25,684 nt of DNA from Clostridiales bacterium UBA1234 (GCA_002308995.1 DBWQ01000011.1:1-25684), one strand, 5' to 3'. Numbered from the stretch's first letter, positions 1 through 7,963 are shown. Notes: a model not told the origin generated them from the sequence alone. Numbers and translations are program-made.

Positions 1-27
1 ACCCCGCGATATTTACAATGCTCTTAC

Positions 28-56
28 ATTATAAGCTTCTAGCTAGCTTTTGTCAA
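28..56 (-). promoter_or_regulatory. Consensus sigma-A promoter firing off the left edge
   Basis: On the minus strand a perfect TTGACA (56-51) is followed after 17 bases by a perfect TATAAT (33-28). Transcription would start near position 21 and leave the window, so the gene it serves is not visible. A full consensus match suggests a highly expressed target such as a stable RNA, but that is inference. Confidence 0.75.
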
Positions 57-204
57 CTTTTTTTCTAATTTTTTCTATGATTTTATCGCATTTTAGCTTC
101 ACTTTATCACTTTTTCCCGCTATTTTACGTTTTTCTAACAAATTGACTTATAGTCCGTTGATATTTAGTTAACTTTTTTATATTCTAGAGACAGAGGTGA
201 GATT

Positions 205-480
205 ATGCAAGATATACGTATATTAATTGGTGCAAGAATTAAGAGTTTAAGAAAGGATGCAGGGCTTAGCCAAGAGGCTCTAGGCTTAAAGGCTGGTTTA
301 GATAGAACCTACATCGCTTCTGTTGAAAGTGGAAAAAGAAATATTTCTATTGTGAATATTGAAAAATTATCATTATCACTTGGCTATTCATTGTCTGACT
401 TCTTTGCCGCTTCAGAGTTTAGTGCAGATAATAGAAGCTACTCAAGAGTTGCCGAAAAAAGCAATGCTAAATATTGCTAG
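205..480 (+). CDS. XRE-family helix-turn-helix regulator
   Basis: This 91-residue protein is almost entirely one Cro/C1-type HTH domain (about residues 5-65). The recognition region contains SQEALGLKAGLDRTYIASVE and is followed by SGKRNISI and a fifth helix, the pattern of phage-repressor-like and restriction-controller regulators. It should bind DNA as a dimer. The start is supported by AGAGGTGA (193-200), four bases before ATG 205. A possible promoter, TTGACT (143-148) with a weak TAGTTA 17 bases later, lies upstream. The gene stands alone, convergent with the next gene, with a shared terminator between them. No restriction-modification or phage genes are nearby, so its target is unknown; autoregulation is common for such genes but cannot be shown here. 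Confidence 0.85.
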   Translation: MQDIRILIGARIKSLRKDAGLSQEALGLKAGLDRTYIASVESGKRNISIVNIEKLSLSLGYSLSDFFAASEFSADNRSYSRVAEKSNAKYC

Positions 481-495
481 TTTTTAACGCATTTT

Positions 496-523
496 AAAAC
501 CGCACACTTACGTGTGCGGTTTT
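496..523. terminator. Bidirectional intrinsic terminator
   Basis: A 12-bp perfect stem, AAAACCGCACAC (496-507) with its complement at 512-523, closes a 4-base loop and has T-rich sequence on the plus side. It lies between the convergent XRE gene and the small gene at 527-940 and can serve both. Confidence 0.85.
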
Positions 524-526
524 ATT

Positions 527-940
527 TTAATATTTATACATATATTCTCTTAAATCTTCGTAATACTCACCATTTCTTGCTGCCTTAAATTGATCTCCCA
601 ATACTGCTTGCTTCACATACTTTAATTGTTCTGCATTAATATACGTTTGATTCTTTGGATTGGTGGTGTCTAATGTGTCAAACATCCAAACACCTGCCAC
701 AAAACTCTCTTTTTCGTCTCTTGTAAGCCAATCCCCTTTAGCATTATTCAATAGTTGCATTGCTTCTATAATTTGCACGTTACGTGGCATTGCTTTCATA
801 ATTTTACTATCCATAAAATGATAGATTCTTTCAACCTCAGAAGCAACCAATTTATTATGTGTTACTTCCATCAATAGTTTTATTTTTTCAGCATTCATAT
901 CGACTGTTTTTAGTTTAAAAAGTGAATCAAATATTGACAT
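527..940 (-). CDS. Small conserved-looking protein of unknown function
   Basis: 137 residues, soluble, mostly helical by composition, with no signal peptide or membrane segment. I do not recognise the family. An ATG at 949 is also in frame, but the AGAGGAG ribosome site abuts it with no spacing. The ATG at 940 has 8-9 bases of spacing and is the better start (protein begins MSIFDSLF). A promoter of the form TTGCTA-17-TATCAT lies just upstream (1000-972), so the gene can be transcribed on its own although it follows pdp on the same strand. Base composition matches the conserved genes around it and it has no CGG codons. Function unknown. Confidence 0.75.
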   Translation of the reverse strand: MSIFDSLFKLKTVDMNAEKIKLLMEVTHNKLVASEVERIYHFMDSKIMKAMPRNVQIIEAMQLLNNAKGDWLTRDEKESFVAGVWMFDTLDTTNPKNQTYINAEQLKYVKQAVLGDQFKAARNGEYYEDLREYMYKY

Positions 941-971
941 GTCTTTCATCTCCTCTTTTGTTTACGTATCT

Positions 972-1000
972 ATGATAACACTACAAAAGCAAAATAGCAA
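972..1000 (-). promoter_or_regulatory. Promoter for the 527-940 gene
   Basis: On the minus strand TTGCTA (1000-995), 17 bases, then TATCAT (977-972). It lies between the pdp stop and the start of the small gene. Confidence 0.5.
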
Positions 1001-1002
1001 GA

Positions 1003-2316
1003 CTAATTTTCCCCATCGATAACGCCTAAAATTTCTTTTGGTTTTTCCACTTTTTCCTTCGTAAAAGTATACGATTCTCTTAAGAATGTAATTTGTGAAT
1101 ATGCTTTATTTTCATCATTCGCATGGATTATCATAATCGGCTCGCCTTGTTTTACCTCATCACCAATCTTTTTAAGTACTTCAATACCAACAGCTAAATC
1201 AACTGGATCATCTTTTTTAAGCCTTCCACCGCCTAAATTAACAACAGCCTGACCAATGTTTTTTGCCTCAATGCTTTCTACAAATCCATCTTCCACACTG
1301 TTAATAGGAATTTGGAATTTGGCTGTCATCAAACTATCCGGATTATCAATTACGCCAATGCTTCCGCCTTGATAGCCAATCATTTCTTTAAACTTTTGAA
1401 GACCTTCTCTATTATCGATTTTACTTTGAATTAATTTCATGTTTTCCACAATATCGTTTCCTACTCCAGCAAGTTTTAACATATGAGCCCCAAGCACGCC
1501 ACATACCATATTGACATCTTTTTCGCCTTTACCACTTAAAATATCAATCGCTTCTTTTGCCTCTAACGCATTGCCACAAAATCTGCCAAGCGGTTGATTC
1601 ATGTTGGTAAGAACGGCTACGGTTTCTTTGCCAGCCATATTACCAATCTTCACCATTGTCTCAGCAAGCATTTGTGCCCTCATAGGGCTATCCATAAAAG
1701 CACCACTACCACAAGTAACTTCTAGAAGAATTTTATCGGCACCAGAAGCTAGTTTTTTGCTCATCACACTAGAAGCAATCAGTGGAATACTTTCTACAGT
1801 TCCCGTTACATCACGAAGCGCGTATAATTTTTTATCCGCCAAAGCAATGTTTTCTGTTTGACTCATAAGTGCAATACCAATGGATTTAACATTATTAATA
1901 AATTGCTCCATACTTAAATCTGTTTTAAAACCAGGAATGGCATTTAGTTTATCGATGGTTCCTTGTGTATAGCCAAGACCACGCCCAGACATTTTGGCAA
2001 CAGGTACACCACAGCTAGCAACTAGTGGCATTACCACCATCGTCACCTTATCACCAATGCCACCCGTACTGTGTTTATCCACTTTAATACCTTTGATTTC
2101 AGATAAATCAAGAAAATCTCCCGAATGTGCCATAGCAAGAGTCAAATCTAAAATTTCTCTTTCTTTCATACCATTTAGGTAAATTGCCATCAGTAAGCTA
2201 GAAGCTTGATAATCCGGAATATTTCCCTTTGAATATTCAGAGATAAAATAGTCAATCTGCTCTTTGGAAAGTTCCTTCATATCTCTTTTCGTTTTAATAA
2301 TTTCGTTAACATTCAT
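1003..2316 (-). CDS. pdp: Pyrimidine-nucleoside phosphorylase
   Basis: 437 residues, close to the roughly 433 usual for the family. The enzyme splits uridine, deoxyuridine and thymidine with phosphate to base plus (deoxy)ribose-1-phosphate in cytosolic nucleoside salvage. Visible motifs are the phosphate-binding KHSTGGIGDK (81-90) and the family signature SGRGLGYTQGTIDKL (110-124). In the signature the usual second Gly of TGG is Gln, a mild variation. The C-terminal alpha/beta domain with GGGRLKKDDP is complete. The frame stays open upstream to 2382, but AAGGGGG before ATG 2316 fixes the start and removes an artificial overlap with comEA. It begins 13 bases after the comEA stop, so the two form an operon; the functional link is unclear. 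Confidence 0.95.
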   Translation of the reverse strand: MNVNEIIKTKRDMKELSKEQIDYFISEYSKGNIPDYQASSLLMAIYLNGMKEREILDLTLAMAHSGDFLDLSEIKGIKVDKHSTGGIGDKVTMVVMPLVASCGVPVAKMSGRGLGYTQGTIDKLNAIPGFKTDLSMEQFINNVKSIGIALMSQTENIALADKKLYALRDVTGTVESIPLIASSVMSKKLASGADKILLEVTCGSGAFMDSPMRAQMLAETMVKIGNMAGKETVAVLTNMNQPLGRFCGNALEAKEAIDILSGKGEKDVNMVCGVLGAHMLKLAGVGNDIVENMKLIQSKIDNREGLQKFKEMIGYQGGSIGVIDNPDSLMTAKFQIPINSVEDGFVESIEAKNIGQAVVNLGGGRLKKDDPVDLAVGIEVLKKIGDEVKQGEPIMIIHANDENKAYSQITFLRESYTFTKEKVEKPKEILGVIDGEN

Positions 2317-2329
2317 ACGTAATCCCCCT

Positions 2330-2872
2330 TTAAATGGTAATATCATCTTGAATTGCTTCAAACTTACTCTGGCCAATACCACTTACCTTCATAATATCTT
2401 CAATCGTATCAAAATACCCATTTTCATTGCGATACTTAATAATCTTTTGTGCAGTGCTCTTACCAATGCCAGTTAAAGTCATTAAAGAATCTACACTTGC
2501 AGTATTAATATTTACTAATCCACCACTACTTGTGTGCGTTCCCCCTTCTAAATCCTCCTGTACAATCTTTTTCGGCACATTAATTTTTTCCTCATCCACA
2601 AGCACTTTAGCAAGATTCAGCCTCGTCACATCAGCATCCTCTGTAATACCACCAGCAAGTTCTAAAACTTCATGCACACGTGTGCCATCATCCACCTCAA
2701 AAATGCCAGGATCATTCACTTCCCCCACAACATACACCACAATTTTGATAGGCTCAGTTTCGGTATTAGTATACACAACCATCTCCTCATCTTTATGCAT
2801 CAAACCAAAGCCCATCAGGCTTATAATAATAAAGGTCCCCATTGCCAATGCAATTTTAACTTTATTATTCAT
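2330..2872 (-). CDS. comEA: ComEA-type competence DNA-binding protein
   Basis: 180 residues. One N-terminal membrane anchor (about 6-25) is followed by an SLBB domain (about 42-100) and a C-terminal double helix-hairpin-helix domain with GIGKSTA (135-141) and GIGQSKF (165-171). ComEA proteins sit on the outer face of the membrane, bind double-stranded DNA and hand it to the ComEC channel during uptake. The open frame continues upstream, but AAGGAGG placed before ATG 2872 identifies the start. It is first in an operon with pdp. The -10 element TATAAT (2899-2894) lies just upstream, and the 5' side is occupied by the repeat cluster shared with dacF. comEC is not in the window, so active competence is not shown. 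Confidence 0.9.
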   Translation of the reverse strand: MNNKVKIALAMGTFIIISLMGFGLMHKDEEMVVYTNTETEPIKIVVYVVGEVNDPGIFEVDDGTRVHEVLELAGGITEDADVTRLNLAKVLVDEEKINVPKKIVQEDLEGGTHTSSGGLVNINTASVDSLMTLTGIGKSTAQKIIKYRNENGYFDTIEDIMKVSGIGQSKFEAIQDDITI

Positions 2873-2893
2873 ATAAACCTCCTTACGCTTTTG

Positions 2894-2922
2894 ATTATAC
2901 AATAGTTTAAGAAAAAATAAAA
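2894..2922 (-). promoter_or_regulatory. Probable comEA-pdp promoter
   Basis: A perfect TATAAT (2899-2894) on the minus strand, 22 bases before the comEA start codon. The -35 region (TTTTAT) is weak. Confidence 0.45.
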
Positions 2923-2950
2923 GGAGAAATTTTCGAACAAAAGGGACGCC

Positions 2951-3050
2951 GACCAAGAGGGACGCTGGATTTTTGTCGCTACTCTTTTTTAAACCGCTTC
3001 TCTCACAACACTTTTCAAGACTACCTTCCGACCAAAAGGGACAGACCTTC
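2951..3050 (+). repeat. Dispersed palindromic repeat, copy 1a
   Basis: One copy of a roughly 100-bp element. The left end is CCAAGAGGGACGCTGGAT followed by a T-run and GTCGC; the right end is CGACCAAAAGGGACAGAC (3029-3046). The inner ends are complementary (TTTTGKTCG and CGACCAAAA), so each copy can fold into a long hairpin. An extra partial left end (GAACAAAAGGGACGCC) precedes it at 2935-2950. It lies in the comEA-dacF divergent spacer. Confidence 0.85.
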
Positions 3051-3171
3051 TCAAACTATTGAAATAACTTGCTTTTAGAATAACCATTTTAGAGTAAAAC
3101 ACTTCCTTTTTCAAAAAGGATTTTTTAATTTTAAGCTTTTTGAAAGCCTTGTGGCTAAAGGCTTTTTAAAC

Positions 3172-3286
3172 GTCTGTCCCTTTTGGTCGGGAAGTCCCTT
3201 TTGAAAGCCTTGAAGCTGAACAACTTGAAAAAATGCTTGCGACCAAAATCCAGCGTCCCTCTTGTTCGGCGCGTCCCTCTTGGTCG
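3172..3286 (-). repeat. Dispersed palindromic repeat, copy 1b (inverted)
   Basis: The second copy in the same spacer, in opposite orientation to copy 1a, so 2935-3286 forms one large nested inverted repeat with outer arms of about 46 bp. The outer end is doubled here, with two GTCCCTCTTG units (3254-3263 and 3273-3282). The 120 bases between copies 1a and 1b hold another hairpin (AAAGCCTTGTGGCTAAAGGC region, about 3142-3166) and no gene. Confidence 0.85.
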
Positions 3287-3293
3287 CCCCCTC

Positions 3294-3322
3294 TTGCGCT
3301 TTTTTTATTTTTTTGGTAAAAT
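3294..3322 (+). promoter_or_regulatory. Probable dacF promoter
   Basis: TTGCGC (3294-3299), 17 bases, TAAAAT (3317-3322). The leader before GGAGG (3331-3335) would be very short. Confidence 0.45.
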
Positions 3323-3340
3323 AATGCTACGGAGGTTGAA

Positions 3341-4678
3341 ATGAGAAAGTTATTTTTTGTTCTTTTTTTGTTTCTATTTTTGAATTCGTTTTGTTTGGCT
3401 GTTGAGGTGAATAGTCCTCATGCGGTTTTGATAGATTTGGATACAGGGAGAGTGCTTTTTGAGAAGAATGCGTATGAACAAGCATATCCGGCAAGTACGA
3501 CCAAGATTTTGACGGCGATTTTGGTGTTGGAGCATTGCGATTTGGATGAGAAGGTGACGGCCAGTAGCGTGGCAGTGAATAGTGTGTATGATGGTGGTAC
3601 GATTGCTAGTATTCAGCCTGGTGAGACGCTGACGGTAAGAGATTTGCTTAGGACGCTTTTGGTACATAGTGCCAATGATGCTTCGTATGTTTTGGCGGAA
3701 CATGTGGGGGGTACTATTGATAGTTTTGTGAGTATGATGAATGCGCGTGCGAAGGAGCTTGGTGCCAAAAACACCTATTATTTGAATCCTAATGGGCTTC
3801 CTAATAAGGATCACAAAAGTACGGCTTATGATACGGCTCTTTTTGCTCAATATGCGATGAAGAATTTTGAGTTTTTCCGTGAGACGGTTAAGATGGATGC
3901 TTATACCCTTCCTATTACGGAGGAGTATTCTGCTTTTTATAAGAATCAAAACCCTTCTGCGACGACGGTAATTCGTTATCCTACTGCTACTACGAATCAT
4001 ATGATTAATCCGCATCGTACGGAATATTTTGAAGATGCGATTGGCATTAAAACAGGTTATACTGGAGAAGCTAAAAACTGTTTAGTTGGTGGAGCTACCA
4101 GGGATGGCGTTACGCTTATTTCTGTGATTTTTGGGGCAAATGGTTGGAAAGAGCTTCGTGAGGATACCGTGAACCTTTTTGAATATGGCTTTAGCCTTCT
4201 TCGTGCTGAGCCTCTTACGACTGCGGGTGCGACAGTGGATAGTGTTAAGATTTCAAATGGTGTTAAAGGGGCAAATATTCTTGATTTGGTGGCTGAAGAT
4301 TCTCTTTCTGCTACCGTCCATAAAATGGAAGAAGTTGACACTCCTAGCCCCGTGATTGCCTTTGTGAAAGGGTCTAAATTAAAGGCTCCTATTAAGAAAG
4401 GCGATGTGGTTGGGACTGTTTCTTATACTGTTAATCAGAACACTTATACCACAAAACTTCTTGCGGGAAATGATGTTGAAGAGAGAGAAACGATTATTGG
4501 CGTAGCAGCTACTGTTGTCACCAAAACGGCTTCCGCTCTTGTTAAAATTCTTTTAATTCTCCTTGCTATTGCTGCTGTTTTGCTGATTCTTTTGATTATT
4601 CTTCGTGCCTATTTCGTCACAAAACGCCAAAAAAAGCGTATTCGTAGAAGGAATCTCTATAATGCCAGATTTAGATAA
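3341..4678 (+). CDS. dacF: D-alanyl-D-alanine carboxypeptidase, DacF type
   Basis: 445 residues, a class A low-molecular-weight penicillin-binding protein (peptidase S11). It removes the terminal D-Ala from peptidoglycan pentapeptides outside the membrane. A signal peptide covers about residues 1-20. All three active-site motifs are present: STTK (52-55, nucleophile Ser52), SAN (110-112) and KTG (237-239). A PBP5-type beta domain follows (about 280-390). Instead of only an amphipathic tail there is a clear membrane helix (about 403-427) and a very basic end (TKRQKKRIRRR), so it is anchored with its catalytic domain outside. GGAGG lies five bases before the ATG. In sporulating bacteria DacF paralogues help shape the spore cortex; whether this one is vegetative or sporulation-specific cannot be told. 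Confidence 0.93.
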   Translation: MRKLFFVLFLFLFLNSFCLAVEVNSPHAVLIDLDTGRVLFEKNAYEQAYPASTTKILTAILVLEHCDLDEKVTASSVAVNSVYDGGTIASIQPGETLTVRDLLRTLLVHSANDASYVLAEHVGGTIDSFVSMMNARAKELGAKNTYYLNPNGLPNKDHKSTAYDTALFAQYAMKNFEFFRETVKMDAYTLPITEEYSAFYKNQNPSATTVIRYPTATTNHMINPHRTEYFEDAIGIKTGYTGEAKNCLVGGATRDGVTLISVIFGANGWKELREDTVNLFEYGFSLLRAEPLTTAGATVDSVKISNGVKGANILDLVAEDSLSATVHKMEEVDTPSPVIAFVKGSKLKAPIKKGDVVGTVSYTVNQNTYTTKLLAGNDVEERETIIGVAATVVTKTASALVKILLILLAIAAVLLILLIILRAYFVTKRQKKRIRRRNLYNARFR

Positions 4679-4714
4679 AAATCACATTTTTTAGTTGACA
4701 AAATGGGATTTTTT
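4678..4714 (+). terminator. dacF terminator
   Basis: Arms AAAATCACATTTT (4678-4690) and AAAATGGGATTTT (4700-4712) pair with one mismatch and run into a T tract. The next promoter's -35 sits in the loop. Confidence 0.6.
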
Positions 4715-4724
4715 GTGCTAATAT
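4695..4724 (+). promoter_or_regulatory. tRNA-Arg promoter
   Basis: Perfect TTGACA (4695-4700), 18 bases, TAATAT (4719-4724), ending 25 bases before the mature tRNA. Confidence 0.7.
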
Positions 4725-4749
4725 AGTTCTTGTCGCAAGATTTTAGCAT

Positions 4750-4826
<77 letters not shown>

Positions 4827-4839
4827 TATAAGATTTGCG

Positions 4840-4880
4840 AAAACCCCTCGTAGCAAATAGGTTGCGAGGGGTTTATTTTA
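4840..4880 (+). terminator. tRNA-Arg terminator
   Basis: AAACCCCTCG (4841-4850) pairs with CGAGGGGTTT (4865-4874), extended through GCAA/TTGC with a 2-base bulge, followed by ATTTTATT. Confidence 0.85.
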
Positions 4881-4882
4881 TT

Positions 4883-4917
4883 AAAAAAGTAGGTACCTAA
4901 AAGTACCTACTTTTTTT
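4883..4917. terminator. Second strong terminator, next to the SLH gene stub
   Basis: AAAAAAGTAGGTAC (4883-4896) pairs with GTACCTACTTTTTT (4903-4916). It works in both directions. On the minus strand it falls 3 bases after the stop codon of the SLH remnant, so it was probably that gene's terminator. Confidence 0.85.
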
Positions 4918-4920
4918 ATG

Positions 4921-4980
4921 TTATCCCATTAAAAATCTCATTAACATGGTTGCTACTTCTGCTCTAGTTGCTAAAGCTTT
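4921..4980 (-). pseudogene. 3' stub of an SLH-domain gene
   Basis: The last 19 codons plus stop on the minus strand read KALATRAEVATMLMRFLMG*. This is the ending of a surface-layer homology repeat (the conserved TRAE...ML.RFL motif), which binds surface proteins to wall polysaccharide. The reading cannot be followed upstream: further minus-strand sequence has stops in all frames and no SLH features. The adjoining terminator is intact. I read it as what is left after deletion of a large S-layer-type protein gene. Confidence 0.65.
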
Positions 4981-5064
4981 TGTTAACAAACTTTTTGTAC
5001 TAACTGTCCTACTTTGTATTTGTTTTCATTTGTTTTTCATAATTTTATTGCATGTTCATTTGAT

Positions 5065-5093
5065 TTGACAATACACTTCTTTTGTGGTAGCAT
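5065..5093 (+). promoter_or_regulatory. Promoter of the 5153 gene
   Basis: Perfect TTGACA (5065-5070), 17 bases, TAGCAT (5088-5093). The 4981-5064 stretch before it shows nothing I can identify. Confidence 0.6.
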
Positions 5094-5152
5094 GACGTTA
5101 ATTTCTATCTTGCATCGATTCATCTTTTTATTTAGGTGAAAGGGAGGTTCTC

Positions 5153-5638
5153 ATGAAAAACAGGCTTTTGTTTGATATCCTTCAAATTACGCTTCTCTAC
5201 GTCGTTTTCATCATTTTGGTGATTCTCTTTGACACGATTTTTCCTAGCATCATCATCTTTGTCGCCAGCTACCTGGTAAGTCTTGGCATCCTATGGTTTT
5301 TTGACTGTCATCTTGCTCAAAAACGGCAAAGCTTTGAAGACACGTTTGAAAAATACGAGGCTTTATTTCCCCATGATACCTGGACGAAGGTAATTCTAAA
5401 ACCAGAAACTCACGAAAAGCTCGGTTTATTCTTTGTTGGGGACAATTCCTCCGAGAGTTTTTATGCCAGAACCTATGTAGAAGATTTTCATTCAAAATGG
5501 AAAATTCCAAAGGTACAGATTTTAATCGCCACTTTACAAGAAGGTGAAGAAATCTCAGAAAAAGTTACAGATGCCGCAAAATACGAAATACCAGATTTTG
5601 AGGAATACTTCCAATACGAAGAAAAGCAGGTGGACTAA
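5153..5638 (+). CDS. Unknown small membrane protein
   Basis: 161 residues. A hydrophobic hairpin of two membrane helices (about 9-28 and 31-51) is followed by a charged cytosolic part of about 105 residues rich in Glu, Lys and aromatic residues. No family recognised. GGGAGG lies seven bases before the ATG. The gene is a single transcription unit with its own promoter, and the terminator stem overlaps the final codons. Codon use differs from the conserved neighbours (many C-ending codons such as CTC, GTC, ATC, TAC), and codon 58 is CGG read in frame between Lys and Gln. The +1 frame after that CGG closes after about 22 codons, so here the normal frame is the real one. It resembles the genes at 11961, 13334 and 16522 in all these traits. 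Confidence 0.7.
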   Translation: MKNRLLFDILQITLLYVVFIILVILFDTIFPSIIIFVASYLVSLGILWFFDCHLAQKRQSFEDTFEKYEALFPHDTWTKVILKPETHEKLGLFFVGDNSSESFYARTYVEDFHSKWKIPKVQILIATLQEGEEISEKVTDAAKYEIPDFEEYFQYEEKQVD

Positions 5639-5657
5639 CTTAGTCTACCTGCTTTTT
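5622..5657. terminator. Terminator shared by the 5153 gene and spoIIE
   Basis: AAAAGCAGGTGGACTA (5622-5637) pairs with TAGTCTACCTGCTTTT (5641-5656) around a 3-base loop, with one G-T pair. The left arm includes the last codons of the plus-strand gene. U-rich sequence follows on both strands. Confidence 0.85.
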
Positions 5658-5704
5658 AATTACACAAAAAGCGATTCTCCTTGTTTGCTGATTTTCATTG
5701 AAAG

Positions 5705-7831
5705 TTACACGACCTTCACAGCTAGTACCGTCATATCATCTTTCGCAATTCCATAGGTGGCATCGAGTGTTTCTTGCAAAATAATATCTGCCAAACGCTG
5801 AGAATCTTCTGTTTTGATTTCTTCTAGCAAATGCTCAATATTTTTATCATCCATCATCTTAGAAGAAACGTCTGTAATGCCGTCAGATACCATGACGAAA
5901 TAGTCACCCTTCTTTAATTTTTCTTTCTTTAAATCCACATCAATATCGTCCACAATACCAATAGGAAGTGACATGGAGGTAATTTCTTTGATATCGTTTT
6001 TAGATTTTAAAAGAGTAGGACAAGCACTTACTTTCATAAACTCTACCTCTGCTGTTTGCGGATCAAAAATCGCTACATCTAGTGTTGCGAAATTATCCTC
6101 TTCTTTGCCAATTAACAAATAGGAATTTAAAAGTTTAATCGCTGTTTTTTTATCAAAACCAGTATTCAAAAACTTTTCTAATGTTAACATGACTTTTTTG
6201 CTATTTCTAGCAGCACTTTCACCGGAGCCCATGCCATCACTAAGTCCTATGAGCACTTTCCCATCTTTCAACTTGATAACCTTCGTGCTATCTCCCGAGA
6301 TAATACTATTGTTCTTTTTCCTTTTGGCTATGCCTATCTCTAACGAATAATGTTTAGGCTCCTCTTTTTGCACTTCTTTTACCACAGTTTCTTTCATCTC
6401 ATTTTTCATTTGAGAAAGAGCATGGGATACTTCTTTTAATTGCTTGGCAATATGCTTTTTGTTTTCATTCATTTTGGCTAACCATTCTTGATTCACTTTA
6501 TATATTTCATAAGATAAATTCAGTCCATCTGCTAAAAGCATTTTATTTTCACAGCAAGAATCCTCTAAATCTTTTGAAAGTACTTCTCCCTTTTGTTGTA
6601 AAAGATTAATCGCATCAAATGTGGTTTGATACATTTGATGATAATGACTTGTCCAGCATGTCTCAAAGTGTTCACAACGCTTGCAAGTATTCTCATTTAA
6701 TGTTTTAATAAAGCTTCCCATCGCATCAGGAATAGATTCTTCCTTTAATTTGCGAGCAACATTATCTGCCATATCCTCTACAACATCGCAAGCGGCATCT
6801 AATTTAAGCATCGTAGACTCTTCAATGTATCCTTCTTTTCCTTCTGGGAGAGCATTGTTATAATCAAACAAATCATCAATCACCACAGAAACAGATTTCG
6901 GAAGCAATAATAAAACAAGAGAGGCTACCAAAATATCTTTTAAACTGATAATTACTTCTGTAGAGCCATTAGCATAGAATGCCAAAATGATATTTCCTAA
7001 AATAAATCCCATAATGACACCTGCTTTTCCAAACCTTGCAAGAAGTCCTGTCAATAGTCCACAAAAACCATATGTTGCAATCGTAGCAATACTTCCATAG
7101 CCTAAAAGAGAGAGCATAATCGAGATGGCAATACCAGAGGCAGCACCTACGGCAGATCCTCTTCTCCACCCTAACAGCATCACCATCAAACTACTTACTA
7201 CTCCACAAAGTGTCACACCTACCATACTAAACTTGGAAAAGATACTAAGGATAATCGTAAGGATGATTCCTGCAGAGGCAACTTGCTCGGCAGAATAAAT
7301 ACGCTGTCTTTCTAATGCATGGATTAGTACAGGAAGTCCTTCTGCAAAAATCAAATAAAAAATCGCCGTAATGATACTCATATAAATTGCCATTAAAACA
7401 TCATATACCAATAGACCACTCATGGTAATCCCTACAATTTCAGAAATAGCAGTTGCAATGATTACCATGGTACTATTTCCAATTTTAGTATTCTGATTTT
7501 TTATAAATGCTTTGATCAGCACAAACATCACAGATGCTACTAAAAACTTAATGAGTGCCATGCTACCATATAAAATGCCTAAGGTAAAAGAAATACACAC
7601 CCACGGCACAATTAATGGTACTTCACATGCACCCATTGCGCAAAAAATGGCAAAAGCAAATGGGGTAGCGCCAGAAGTAAGTTTTACGGTACTAATCAAA
7701 ATAGAAATCAAAAAAATGACAATATTTTTAAAACTTCCTACTAACGTTTCATAGTTCAATTTTATTGGTTTCGCAAGTGCGGCGCCTTCCTCATTTGTAT
7801 TCAACCTAAATTTATTTTTCAAACTTTCCAT
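5705..7831 (-). CDS. spoIIE: Stage II sporulation protein E (PP2C phosphatase)
   Basis: 708 residues, somewhat shorter than B. subtilis SpoIIE (827). The N-terminal part (about 40-335) is a multi-pass membrane domain of roughly ten helices. A central regulatory segment follows, with a Cys cluster (CKRCEHFETC). The C-terminal PP2C phosphatase (about 500-708) has metal-binding motifs SDGMGSGES (Asp532), SDGITD (Asp650) and KDDMTVLAV (Asp698/699). SpoIIE dephosphorylates the anti-anti-sigma factor SpoIIAA to switch on sigma-F in the forespore and takes part in asymmetric septation. A GTG at 7843 is in frame but forms part of the ribosome site GAGGTG; the ATG at 7831, nine bases on, is the likely start. 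Its promoter looks Spo0A-controlled (separate entry). Confidence 0.95.
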   Translation of the reverse strand: MESLKNKFRLNTNEEGAALAKPIKLNYETLVGSFKNIVIFLISILISTVKLTSGATPFAFAIFCAMGACEVPLIVPWVCISFTLGILYGSMALIKFLVASVMFVLIKAFIKNQNTKIGNSTMVIIATAISEIVGITMSGLLVYDVLMAIYMSIITAIFYLIFAEGLPVLIHALERQRIYSAEQVASAGIILTIILSIFSKFSMVGVTLCGVVSSLMVMLLGWRRGSAVGAASGIAISIMLSLLGYGSIATIATYGFCGLLTGLLARFGKAGVIMGFILGNIILAFYANGSTEVIISLKDILVASLVLLLLPKSVSVVIDDLFDYNNALPEGKEGYIEESTMLKLDAACDVVEDMADNVARKLKEESIPDAMGSFIKTLNENTCKRCEHFETCWTSHYHQMYQTTFDAINLLQQKGEVLSKDLEDSCCENKMLLADGLNLSYEIYKVNQEWLAKMNENKKHIAKQLKEVSHALSQMKNEMKETVVKEVQKEEPKHYSLEIGIAKRKKNNSIISGDSTKVIKLKDGKVLIGLSDGMGSGESAARNSKKVMLTLEKFLNTGFDKKTAIKLLNSYLLIGKEEDNFATLDVAIFDPQTAEVEFMKVSACPTLLKSKNDIKEITSMSLPIGIVDDIDVDLKKEKLKKGDYFVMVSDGITDVSSKMMDDKNIEHLLEEIKTEDSQRLADIILQETLDATYGIAKDDMTVLAVKVV

Positions 7832-7869
7832 ACTTTTTAACACCTCGACTTTTTCTTTTGAATGTCCAC

Positions 7870-7903
7870 ATTATATCGCGATTTGACTAAATATCTTGTC
7901 AAA
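7870..7903 (-). promoter_or_regulatory. spoIIE promoter with 21-bp spacer and Spo0A-like box
   Basis: On the minus strand TTGACA (7902-7897) and TATAAT (7875-7870) are both perfect but 21 bases apart. That is too long for ordinary sigma-A use and is the spacing known for Spo0A-activated spoIIE/spoIIG promoters. TTGTCAAA, a match to the 0A-box core TGTCRAA, overlaps the -35 on the other strand (7896-7903). A second near-match, TAGTCAAA, lies in the spacer. Confidence 0.7.
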
Positions 7904-7963
7904 TTGTAGTAACATCTAAGAAAAAGTTTCTTACAAAATACTACATACTTCTTATGCTTTCAT

